From Acetomicrobium sp. UBA5826 (lineage in GTDB: Bacteria; Synergistota; Synergistia; Synergistales; Acetomicrobiaceae): 9,116 nucleotides of DNA. The stretch spans positions 15,215-24,330 of the forward strand of contig NZ_DJHF01000016.1 of assembly GCF_002433005.1 (NCBI RefSeq). Direction: 5' to 3'. Positions within the stretch are counted from its first letter, which is position 1, and each line of letters opens with the position of its first letter. This document shows positions 1 through 6,271 of this stretch, piece after piece. The notes beneath the pieces were generated by a model. It saw only the letters and a program-made list of their open reading frames with translations, was not told the DNA's origin and did no database searches. The translations under genes were made by a program, and so were the position numbers.

Positions 1-186
1 GGGGGGACTTTGCACGACAGAAGGATAGTTATATCGAGATTGCGCAACAAGGAAGCGACGATAAAGCTCTTCAACGAGCTTGCGCCCCGTTATGCCAATC
101 GCCCGGGAGGCTATACTCGAATAGTGAAACTTGGATACCGCAAGGGAGACGCTGCCCCAACGGCCATAATTGAATTTGTTCAGTAA
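1..186 (+). CDS. rplQ: Ribosomal protein L17, C-terminal part (5' end outside window)
   Basis: The first 61 codons read in frame 1 and end at TAA 184–186. They match the C-terminal half of bacterial L17: an LHDRRIVISRL stretch, then NKEATIKLFNELAPRYANRPGGYTRIVKLG in outline, then GDAAPTAIIEFV at the very end, all hallmarks of the family. L17 is a structural protein of the large ribosomal subunit that sits near the exit tunnel. The gene normally closes the S10–spc–alpha ribosomal protein cluster (rpsM–rpsK–rpsD–rpoA–rplQ). An ECF transporter gene beginning 6 nt later is a common arrangement in Gram-positive and related bacteria. The ORF starts before the window, so its start and promoter cannot be seen. 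Confidence 0.95.
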   Translation, partial: GGTLHDRRIVISRLRNKEATIKLFNELAPRYANRPGGYTRIVKLGYRKGDAAPTAIIEFVQ

Positions 187-192
187 TCCGAT

Positions 193-1029
193 ATGACTGC
201 AAGGACAATTTTTTCTTTAAGGGATGTGACTTTTTGTTATCCCGGCTCGGACAAACCCGCCATATCGGGCATAACGATGGACGTAGAGGAAGGTCGGTGG
301 GTTTCGGTCGTAGGAGACAACGGATCGGGCAAGTCTACCCTGGCAAAGCAATTGAACGCCCTGCTGGTGCCAACGCGGGGCGTTTGTTTTGTCATGGGCA
401 AGGACACCAAAGACCCCTCCCTGCAATGGGAAATCAGAAAAGACGTCAGCATGGTCTTTCAAAACCCAGAAAATCAGATAGTCGCCTCTGTGGTCGAAGA
501 AGAAGTCGCCTTCGGACCCGAAAATTTGGGACTAACGAGCGTGGAAATTGAGGAGCGGGTGAGGTGGGCCTTGAAGGTTACAGGCCTTTTTGAGTTTGCA
601 CATAGGCCAACCTATGCCCTTTCCGGCGGGCAAAAGCAGCGGCTTGCTCTTGCAGGAGCGCTTGCCATGAAGCCTAGATGTATTGTCCTCGATGAGGCGA
701 CCAGCATGTTGGACCCAGAAGGAAGAAAGGATTTGGTCGAAGTTTTAACCAGATTGCACCACGAAGGGATGACGGTGGTCATGATTACCCACAGATTGGA
801 GGAGATACTGTTTTCCGATCTCACGGCCGTGCTTTCTCGGGGTAAATTGGCCTTCTACGGAGAGACGAAAGACCTTTTGGATAGCACGACCTTTGCCCGA
901 TTGGGTATCAAAGAGCCCTCCTTGTTTAAGTTGTGGCGCAACTTGAAGTCCAGGGGGTTGCTCGAAGAATCTACCTATCCCACTGTTCGGAATATGGTCG
1001 AAGACCTGGTGGAAAGGCTATGTCTATAA
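193..1029 (+). CDS. ecfA1: ECF transporter ATPase A1
   Basis: A 278-residue ABC ATPase that helps power vitamin or metal uptake by an energy-coupling factor transporter at the inner face of the membrane. Visible motifs are Walker A GDNGSGKST (41–49), the Q-loop VFQNPENQ (Q90), signature LSGGQ (143–147), Walker B CIVLDE with catalytic E168, the ATSMLDP segment typical of EcfA1, and the switch histidine H200 in MITHR. The C-terminal 60 residues form the usual EcfA extension. The ATG lies only 6 nt after the rplQ stop and has no clear Shine-Dalgarno sequence, so translation may depend on coupling to rplQ. It is the first ATG after that in-frame stop, and its distance to the first beta strand is normal. 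The gene overlaps ecfA2 by 10 nt. The identity is clear; A1 versus A2 rests on the ATSMLDP motif and gene order. Confidence 0.95.
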   Translation: MTARTIFSLRDVTFCYPGSDKPAISGITMDVEEGRWVSVVGDNGSGKSTLAKQLNALLVPTRGVCFVMGKDTKDPSLQWEIRKDVSMVFQNPENQIVASVVEEEVAFGPENLGLTSVEIEERVRWALKVTGLFEFAHRPTYALSGGQKQRLALAGALAMKPRCIVLDEATSMLDPEGRKDLVEVLTRLHHEGMTVVMITHRLEEILFSDLTAVLSRGKLAFYGETKDLLDSTTFARLGIKEPSLFKLWRNLKSRGLLEESTYPTVRNMVEDLVERLCL

Positions 1030-1871
1030 GGGTATGCAACGTAAGTTATGTATATCATAGGGATACTCCCCTGGAGACGGTTTCGCTTCGGGATGTCTCG
1101 TTCGATGTCGATCCTGGAGAATGGATAGCCGTTGTGGGGCATACGGGGAGCGGAAAGACCACTCTGGCCCAAATGCTCAATGGGTTGCTTTTCCCCACGT
1201 CGGGAGAAGTCGTCGTCGACGGGTTAAAGCTCTATCCCAAGGCTCCTCATCTAAAGTCCCTTCGAAGAAAGGTAGGTCTCGTATTTCAATACCCTGAGCA
1301 TCAACTGTTTGCCGAAACCGTATTGGACGAGATGATGTATGCTCCCAAAAATTTCGGCATCCCCGAAGATGAAGCGAGGAGAAATATCGAAAAGGCTCTA
1401 GAGCTTTTCGATCTCGACGAAAATGTGCTTTCAAAAAATCCATTTGAGCTGTCAGGAGGACAGAGAAGAAAGGTCGCTCTTGCTTCGATAATGGTGGTAG
1501 AGCCTGACTATCTCGTTTTGGACGAACCGACGGCAGGGTTGGATTGGAAGGGGAGGGAAGCGCTGTTTTCAATACTTGAGGACTTCAGAAGTAAAGGGAC
1601 CGCGATCGTGCAGATAACCCACGACATCGAGATGGTTTTGGATCACTGTGACAAGCTGTTGGTGCTCGAGAATGGGAGAAAAAAGTTGTGGGGAACGCCC
1701 GCAGAAGCGATAGAGGAGCTGGCCGAAAAGCCGGTAAAGGGCCTTGTCCTTCCCGATGTCTTGGAGTTTGCCCATTCACTGAGAAATGCTGGACTGAACG
1801 TTCCCTTGACGTGGGATGAGAAGTCCTTGCTTGAAGCCATAGAGAGGGAGGTTTCTTCGTGCATTTCCTAG
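1020..1871 (+). CDS. ecfA2: ECF transporter ATPase A2
   Basis: The second ABC ATPase of the ECF module, expected to form the EcfA1–EcfA2 heterodimer. From ATG 1020 it is 283 residues: Walker A GHTGSGKT (40–47), Q-loop FQYPEHQLF (Q90), signature LSGGQRRKVALA from residue 144, Walker B YLVLDE with E169, and the switch histidine H201 in QITHD. The reading frame is open upstream to 933. ATG 1020 is preferred because MSIRVCNVSYVY is where the family begins, GGTGGAAAGG lies just upstream (1009–1018), and it overlaps the ecfA1 stop in the manner of translational coupling. The D-loop reads LDWKGRE where most relatives have LDP(K/R)GR, a small deviation. The stop overlaps the GTG start of ecfT by 13 nt. 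Confidence 0.95.
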   Translation: MSIRVCNVSYVYHRDTPLETVSLRDVSFDVDPGEWIAVVGHTGSGKTTLAQMLNGLLFPTSGEVVVDGLKLYPKAPHLKSLRRKVGLVFQYPEHQLFAETVLDEMMYAPKNFGIPEDEARRNIEKALELFDLDENVLSKNPFELSGGQRRKVALASIMVVEPDYLVLDEPTAGLDWKGREALFSILEDFRSKGTAIVQITHDIEMVLDHCDKLLVLENGRKKLWGTPAEAIEELAEKPVKGLVLPDVLEFAHSLRNAGLNVPLTWDEKSLLEAIEREVSSCIS

Positions 1872-2671
1872 AGCATCTTTCCTTGGGACAGTACGTCCCC
1901 GCTAAATCTTTCATCCACTCGTTGGACCCCAGGAGCAAAGTTCTGGCCGTCATGTTTTTGATCACCTCTGTTTTTCTGGCGAACACTACTCTGTGGCCTT
2001 ACGTCATATGGTTTGTCTTGATCGTTATTATCAGCGCCTTGAGTAATATATCTTTTAAGACAGTCGTGACGTCGACGAGGCCCGTGCTAATATTGATCGT
2101 ATTTACCCTGGCGATAAACCTGTTTTTCGCCGACGGCAGAGAGTTGTTCAGGATAGCCTTTATTTCAATTACCGAGGAAGGCCTCTTGACGGGAATTAAA
2201 ATGGGCCTAAGGCTTTTTTACCTAGTATTGTTTGCCAATATAACGATGATGACTACAAGCCCGATAGAGCTTTCCGACGGCATTGAGTCTTTGCTCTCGC
2301 CTTTCAAGCGTTACGGGCTTCCCGCCCATGAATTTGCCATGATGATGACTATAGCCCTGCGGTTCATACCGACCCTCTTGGACGAAACGGACAGGATAAT
2401 GAAGGCCCAGCTTGCCCGTGGAGCCGATCTGGACAGCGGCGGAATTATAAAGAGGTTTAAGGCTTTGATCCCTGTGCTGGTGCCTCTTTTTGTGATCGTA
2501 TTCCAAAGGGCCGAAGAACTTGCCGTAGCAATGGAGGCCAGATGTTACAGGGGCGACTATGGCAGAAGCAGGATGAGGCCGCTTGTGTGGGGTGTCTGTG
2601 ACAGCCTTTATTTGAGTTCCATTCTTTTTATCTCAGCAAGCGGGGTGATTTTGGATAGGTGGATACTATAG
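1859..2671 (+). CDS. ecfT: ECF transporter transmembrane protein EcfT
   Basis: The integral membrane scaffold that couples EcfA1/A2 ATP hydrolysis to a substrate-binding S component. The 270-residue protein starts with LGQYVPAKSFIHSLDPRSK, the usual EcfT opening, followed by hydrophobic spans near 27–40, 46–60, 75–90, 115–130, 157–172, 203–215 and 246–263; exact boundaries are uncertain. The cytoplasmic coupling helices carry the two arginine motifs that contact the ATPases: ARGAD (187–191) and EARCYRG (226–232). The GTG start at 1859 has GGGAGG (1846–1851) 7 nt upstream and overlaps ecfA2. No S-component gene is present nearby, so this is probably a group II (shared) module whose substrates cannot be told from the window. 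Confidence 0.94.
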   Translation: MHFLEHLSLGQYVPAKSFIHSLDPRSKVLAVMFLITSVFLANTTLWPYVIWFVLIVIISALSNISFKTVVTSTRPVLILIVFTLAINLFFADGRELFRIAFISITEEGLLTGIKMGLRLFYLVLFANITMMTTSPIELSDGIESLLSPFKRYGLPAHEFAMMMTIALRFIPTLLDETDRIMKAQLARGADLDSGGIIKRFKALIPVLVPLFVIVFQRAEELAVAMEARCYRGDYGRSRMRPLVWGVCDSLYLSSILFISASGVILDRWIL

Positions 2672-3465
2672 GTCGTTTCGCTGCGCTGCTATCCTATGAT
2701 GGCTTTGCCTTTCACGGCTTCCAAAGGCAGAAAGACCTGCCCACCGTGGAATTGGCTCTGGAAGAAGCTTTGAACCTGCTTGATAAAAAGGGAAGAAGAG
2801 TGAAGGTGACAGGAGCCGGAAGAACCGACAGGGGAGTGCATGCCCTGGGGCAGGTAGTTCATTTTGACATCTCCTGGCCCCACGGCCCTGCTGCTTTGAG
2901 AAAAGCACTGGAGGCAAATTTGCCTACCTCCATAGGCATATATGAAGTAGTTCCTGTGGACTTTACCTTCCACGCCAGAAAGAGCGCCCTATGGAGAAGG
3001 TATGCCTATTTTATCTGGAAAGGCGATTGCAGACTTCCCCATTTAGACAGATATGTCTGGTGGAACCGAAGAGGCTGGGACATGGACTTGGCGAAGGAGT
3101 TTTTAACGAAGATAAAGGGTTTCCACGATTTTGGAGCCTTTTGCAGAAAGGCCGATCGTCCTTCCGATGCGAGGCGTACTATAATGGAAGCCGGAATCGA
3201 AGAAAAGGGTCCCCTTTTGAAGATTTCCGTAACGGGGAGGTCTTTCCTGACGAATATGGTAAGGATAATCGTTGGTACAATGGATGAGATAGCGACGGGG
3301 AGAAAAAGCTTGGAAGAGATCTGTCGTCTCTTGGATGGCGGCTCTCGCGGTGAAGCGGGTCCTACGGCTCCAGCGGAGGGCTTGTTTCTTTGGGAAGTTC
3401 GCTACGATCCCATGCCCTTCGGTTGCGAAGAATACAGCGCTGTAACAGCCAATTTTATTCTTTAA
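2659..3465 (+). CDS. truA: tRNA pseudouridine(38-40) synthase TruA
   Basis: Converts uridines 38, 39 and/or 40 in the tRNA anticodon arm to pseudouridine. The 268-residue protein shows the family opening LSYDGFAFHGFQRQ (11–24) and the catalytic motif GAGRTDRGVHALGQVVHFD (52–70) with nucleophile D57. Later come the HARKSALWRRYAYFIW strand, the FHDFGAFCRK segment and the FLTNMVRIIVGTM helix. Length is normal for TruA; about 15 residues after the core (from MPFGCEEY) are not an obvious part of the family. The GTG start directly follows an in-frame TAG (2656–2658), so no earlier start exists. It overlaps ecfT by 13 nt, with GGGGTGAT (2643–2650 region) as a possible ribosome binding site. The ecfA1–ecfA2–ecfT–truA order is widely conserved. 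Confidence 0.95.
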   Translation: MDTIGRFAALLSYDGFAFHGFQRQKDLPTVELALEEALNLLDKKGRRVKVTGAGRTDRGVHALGQVVHFDISWPHGPAALRKALEANLPTSIGIYEVVPVDFTFHARKSALWRRYAYFIWKGDCRLPHLDRYVWWNRRGWDMDLAKEFLTKIKGFHDFGAFCRKADRPSDARRTIMEAGIEEKGPLLKISVTGRSFLTNMVRIIVGTMDEIATGRKSLEEICRLLDGGSRGEAGPTAPAEGLFLWEVRYDPMPFGCEEYSAVTANFIL

Positions 3466-3470
3466 GGCAA

Positions 3471-3477
3471 AAGGAGG
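3471..3477 (+). promoter_or_regulatory. Strong ribosome binding site of mreB
   Basis: AAGGAGG lies 9 nt before GTG 3487. It supports the choice of this GTG, because there is no ATG close by at the family's normal N-terminus. Confidence 0.8.
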
Positions 3478-3486
3478 TTACCTCAA

Positions 3487-4527
3487 GTGTTGGGTTTAGA
3501 TATAGGCATAGATTTAGGAACGGCGACAATATTGATCTATGTAAAGGGAAAGGGCGTGATTATGAGGGAGCCGTCGGTGGTGGCAATAGATCAGAACAAC
3601 AACAAGATCTTGGCCGTTGGCTCGGAGGCCAAGAGAATGCTCGGTAGGACTCCGGGGAACGTCGTAGCCGTTCGACCGCTTCAAAGCGGGGTCATAGCCA
3701 ACTATACCATGACAGAGGCCATGATAAGGCACTTCCTGAAAAAGACCATGTCGGGATTGAACAAATTTTTGCGCCATCGCGTGATGATAGGCGTTCCCTC
3801 GGGAGCTACAGACGTGGAAAGAAGGGCCGTTTTGGAGGCAGCCCTCGAAGTTGGCGCCAAGGAGGCCTACCTCATAGAAGAACCAATGGCTGCAGCTATT
3901 GGTGCAGGGCTGGCAGTAGAGGAACCGCGGGGCAACATGGTGGTGGACGTAGGAGGCGGGACTTCGGATATAGCCGTAATATCCCTGGGAGGGCTCGTAG
4001 TGGCCGAGTCGCTGCGCATGGGCGGAGATGCCATGGATGAGGCGATAATAAGGTACGTCAGAAAGAAATACAATTTGGAGATAGGGTCGCAAACGGCCGA
4101 GGCATTGAAGATAGCGATTGGCAACTGTTGCAATATCCCTGAGGAAGAAAAGAAGACGATGGCGGTCAAGGGCAGGGACGTAGTCCTCGGTCTCCCAAGG
4201 CAGGTAGAGTTGACTACAAACGATGTGAGGGAGGCAATAGAGGACATAGTTTCGTCGATAATCAGGAGCATAAGGCGCGTACTGGAGCTAACGCCGGCGG
4301 AACTTTCTGCCGATATTATTGACAGGGGAATAGTGCTTACCGGGGGAGGAGCCCTCCTTAAGGGGCTTCCCGAGCTCATACACGACCAGACGGGCATAAA
4401 GACCTACGTAGCCGACTCGCCCCTTGAATGCGTAGCCCTGGGAACAGGAAAGGCTTTGGACGAACTAAAGGCCCTCAAAGAGTCGGGCTCGGTGTATTCG
4501 GCAATAAAGAAAAGTTCAGTGCGTTAG
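3487..4527 (+). CDS. mreB: MreB/Mbl-family rod-shape actin homologue
   Basis: A bacterial actin of 346 residues that forms membrane-associated filaments and positions the elongation (lateral cell wall) machinery. Actin-fold nucleotide motifs are visible: phosphate 1 DIGIDLGTATILIY (5–18), the IEEPMAAAIGAG connector (130–141), phosphate 2 MVVDVGGGTSDIAVIS (151–166) and the adenosine motif IVLTGGGALLKGLPEL (282–297). The VGSEAKRMLGRTPGN and GRDVVLGLPR segments are also typical; the latter, and the flagellar rod gene immediately downstream, resemble the Bacillus mbl–flhO–flhP arrangement. MreB versus Mbl cannot be settled from the sequence alone. The GTG start at 3487 has a strong AAGGAGG (3471–3477) 9 nt upstream. 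It lies 21 nt after truA, so it is probably in the same transcript. The cysteine pair in IGNCCNIPEE is uncommon at that place. Confidence 0.94.
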   Translation: MLGLDIGIDLGTATILIYVKGKGVIMREPSVVAIDQNNNKILAVGSEAKRMLGRTPGNVVAVRPLQSGVIANYTMTEAMIRHFLKKTMSGLNKFLRHRVMIGVPSGATDVERRAVLEAALEVGAKEAYLIEEPMAAAIGAGLAVEEPRGNMVVDVGGGTSDIAVISLGGLVVAESLRMGGDAMDEAIIRYVRKKYNLEIGSQTAEALKIAIGNCCNIPEEEKKTMAVKGRDVVLGLPRQVELTTNDVREAIEDIVSSIIRSIRRVLELTPAELSADIIDRGIVLTGGGALLKGLPELIHDQTGIKTYVADSPLECVALGTGKALDELKALKESGSVYSAIKKSSVR

Positions 4528-4570
4528 TCTTAAAGATTGCATCTAACAATTAAAGAAGGTGGTTATTTCT

Positions 4571-5113
4571 ATGTTTCGCGGACTTTATGGAGCCTCGTCG
4601 GCAATGCTTGTTCAGGAGAAGGTCATAGACGTCGCCTCCAATAACCTCGCAAACGTGGATACTGCAGGTTTCAAAAGGAGGATTAGTGTCAACAAATCCT
4701 TCCCCGAGGTAATGATTGAAAGAAGGGAGGCTGTCGGGCCCTTTGAAAGGCAGGTTTATTGGCCCATAGGTTCAGCAAGCCTCAACGTGGTCTTGTCCGA
4801 GACGACCGTGGATCCCTCCGAGGGCCAAGTGATATCCACCGGCAATCCGCTGGATGTAGCCATTTCCGGCAGGGGCTTCTTTTCCCTTAGGGATGGAGCG
4901 GGAAACGTCTTTTATTCGAGAGCGGGGAACTTTACTTTAGATGCCAACGGCTTTATTGTGAACCAGGAAGGCCTCACACTCCTTGTCGACGGCGGCGTTC
5001 CCATTAACGTGGGGGATGCTTCTTCTGTGGCAATTGATGATAGGGGCACCGTGGTGGCCGACGGCGAAATATTGGGTGCGGTTCAGCTTTTTGACTTCGC
5101 AAATCCAACCTAC
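4571..5113 (+). pseudogene. flgF: Flagellar rod protein FlgF/FlhO, 5' fragment (C-terminus lost)
   Basis: Encodes about 181 residues of a FlgF/FlgG-family rod protein. The N-terminal rod motif reads MFRGLYGASSAMLVQE followed by SNNLANVDTAGFKRR (23–37), then SFPEVMIERR as in FlhO/FlgF. The middle domain has GNPLDVAISGRGFFSL (91–106), FYSRAGNFTLDANGFIV (114–130) and GAVQLFDFANPTY (169–181). The family then needs a C-terminal segment that packs with the N-terminal helix in the rod (usually containing a QRAYEAN-like motif). It is missing: after Y181 the reading frame continues directly into FlgI sequence. ATG 4571 is chosen over the in-frame GTG 4559 because MFRGLY is the family start and GAAGGTGG (4555–4562) lies 8 nt before it. 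FlgF rather than FlgG is inferred from position after mbl/mreB and the SFPE segment. A rod function for this fragment is unlikely. Confidence 0.82.
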
Positions 5114-5397
5114 CAGGTGTCGAAAAACATCACCACTATGGGAAGAATACCGGGGGGAGCGATTGTAGAGCGTGACGTTGCCATGGAATATGCAAGCGAC
5201 TCAAAGCTTTCACTCCTCCTTCGCCAGCCCGATTTCACCACGGCTCAACGAGGGTTATATCCATGCCTGCCACGGCAACGGTCACCGAGCTTGTAGATGC
5301 TTTAAATTCCATCGGAGCAACTCCCAGAGACGTCATAACCATACTCCAGTCTATCAACGAAGCAGGCGCCCTTCACGGCGAACTGGTGGTGATGTGA
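5114..5397 (+). pseudogene. flgI: Flagellar P-ring protein FlgI, two remnants in different frames
   Basis: Two separate pieces of FlgI, the periplasmic P-ring protein, are recognisable. The first (5114–5251) continues the flgF frame and reads VSKNITTMGRIPGGAIVERD, then LSLLLRQPDFTTAQR; this is the mid-protein GRIxNGAxVERE…DFTTAQRI region of FlgI. The second (about 5251–5397, the +2 frame relative to the first) reads RVISMPATATVTELVDALN, then IGATPRDVITILQSINEAGALHGELVVM and TGA; this is the diagnostic FlgI C-terminus. In full-length FlgI roughly 115–130 residues separate these pieces, so a frame-changing deletion is inferred near 5251. The hybrid frame runs on for 14 non-homologous codons to TAG 5294–5296, giving a predicted 241-residue FlgF–FlgI product. 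The N-terminal part of FlgI, including its signal peptide, is also gone. Confidence 0.82.
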
Positions 5398-5399
5398 TA

Positions 5400-5729
5400 A
5401 TGTCCGTGGTCGAGGTTTCAAGTCTCCTGACGAGGGAATATCTGAAGGAACACCTCTACGTCAAGGCCTTGGATAAAGCCGAAGCCGGGGGGAGGCATTC
5501 GAAGGAGGAGTTGGAAAGCGCCTGCAAGTCCTTCGAGGGGTTGCTTCTTGCCGAGATCGTGAAATCCGAGATGGCTAACGCCAGAGCCCTTGGACCAAAC
5601 ACCAAAAGACCCTTTCGTCAAATGGAGGAGGTTGCCATCGAGATGGTTTGTGATGAGATCTCAAACAGCGGCGGCCTTGGCTTGTGGAAGTTTCTCTACG
5701 AGGAGATGTCAGGGCAGGAGGAACGATGA
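5400..5729 (+). CDS. flgJ: FlgJ-like rod-binding domain protein (single domain)
   Basis: A 109-residue protein matching the rod-binding domain of FlgJ: LESACKSFEGLLLAEIVKSEM corresponds to the family's A-C-K-x-F-E-x-x-(F/L)-L-x-x-(M/I)-(L/V)-K helix, and the end reads MVCDEISNSGGLGLWKFLYEEMS, equivalent to the usual E-x-A-x-x-GG(L/I)G(L/I)-A helix. It lacks the C-terminal muramidase domain found in gammaproteobacterial FlgJ, as is usual in many other phyla. In its proper context it caps or chaperones rod assembly in the periplasm. The ATG lies 2 nt after the flgI TGA, and the upstream in-frame extension (from 5172) is just the shadow of flgI. It has no strong ribosome binding site and may have relied on coupling to flgI. 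With flgF, flgG and flgI broken or absent here, its function is doubtful although its frame is intact. Confidence 0.8.
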   Translation: MSVVEVSSLLTREYLKEHLYVKALDKAEAGGRHSKEELESACKSFEGLLLAEIVKSEMANARALGPNTKRPFRQMEEVAIEMVCDEISNSGGLGLWKFLYEEMSGQEER

Positions 5730-6154
5730 AGGAGTATAAAAATAAACGGTGGTGGATGGACGGTTTATATTTTTCCTGCCTTGGATGCGGGCGGTGTTGC
5801 GGGGGAGAGCCGGGTTACGTCTGGCTTGATACAAATGAGATTTTTGCTATCGCCAACTTCCTCGAAATGGACGTTGCCGATACCCTCCGTTCCTTTGCCC
5901 GAAGGGTATCGGGCCGCATCAGCCTCATGGAGCTTGAAAACGGAGACTGCGTGTTCCTGGCCGATGGAAGGTGTCGGATATACCCCGTGAGGCCGCTTCA
6001 GTGTCGGACCTATCCCTTTTGGCCTTCGGTGCTTCAAAGCCCACGCTCGTGGCGCCTCGAAGGACAAAGATGCCCTGGCATCGGGCAGGGAAGCTTTTAC
6101 CCGCAAGAGACCATTGAGCGTCTTCTTTCCCATACTTCCGCTTCGGGACTTTGA
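5726..6154 (+). CDS. YkgJ-family cysteine cluster protein
   Basis: A 142-residue protein with the zinc- or iron-binding cysteine cluster signature of the YkgJ/CxxCxxCC family. Cysteines 18, 21, 24 and 25 form CLGCGRCC; later come GDCVFLADGRCRIYPVRP (C75, C83), QCRTYPFWP (C93) and RCPG (C116), giving eight conserved-type cysteines. The family has no well-established biochemical role; a metal or Fe-S centre is inferred from the cysteines only. ATG 5726 overlaps the flgJ stop (ATGA) and has CAGGAGG (5715–5721) 4 nt upstream. An in-frame ATG at 5684 lies inside flgJ and is less likely. No membrane segment is evident. The gene is the last of the mreB–flgJ string before a 117-nt gap, so it probably shares that transcript. 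Confidence 0.85.
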   Translation: MKEYKNKRWWMDGLYFSCLGCGRCCGGEPGYVWLDTNEIFAIANFLEMDVADTLRSFARRVSGRISLMELENGDCVFLADGRCRIYPVRPLQCRTYPFWPSVLQSPRSWRLEGQRCPGIGQGSFYPQETIERLLSHTSASGL

Positions 6155-6180
6155 CGATAAGTTAACCGTGCCTAATTTAC

Positions 6181-6209
6181 TTGTATATATTTGCCTTCCG
6201 AGCTAGAAT
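6181..6209 (+). promoter_or_regulatory. Possible sigma-A type promoter of lat
   Basis: TTGTAT (6181–6186) and TAGAAT (6204–6209) are separated by exactly 17 nt in the AT-rich gap between the cysteine-cluster gene and lat. The -10 box matches five of six consensus bases and the -35 three of six. Transcription would start near 6216, leaving a leader of about 55 nt. This is a pattern match only, but the gap is where a new transcription unit would be expected. Confidence 0.4.
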
Positions 6210-6257
6210 GTAAAATGTAAACTGATGCAACATGTGAGTTAAAGATCATTATAAAAC

Positions 6258-6263
6258 GGGAGG
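6258..6263 (+). promoter_or_regulatory. Ribosome binding site of lat
   Basis: GGGAGG is placed 8 nt before ATG 6272, a near-ideal spacing. It fixes the lat start. Confidence 0.7.
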
Positions 6264-6271
6264 CGTTAGGC

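Noticed and set aside
933..1019. Upstream ATG (933) as the ecfA2 start
   Set aside because: It adds 29 residues inside ecfA1 unlike any EcfA N-terminus, while ATG 1020 has a ribosome binding site and the family start.
3514..4397. Long minus-strand open frames opposite mreB (192 and 176 codons)
   Set aside because: They lie entirely antisense to a well-conserved MreB/Mbl gene, overlap each other, and show no domain-like sequence; they are codon-bias shadows.
5172..5399. ATG 5172 as a longer start of flgJ
   Set aside because: The added residues are low-complexity out-of-frame flgI sequence; MSVVEVSSLL at 5400 begins the FlgJ-like part.
5240..5400. Programmed frameshift joining the two flgI pieces
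   Set aside because: A ribosomal frameshift cannot restore the roughly 120 missing FlgI residues; a deletion explains both the gap and the frame change.
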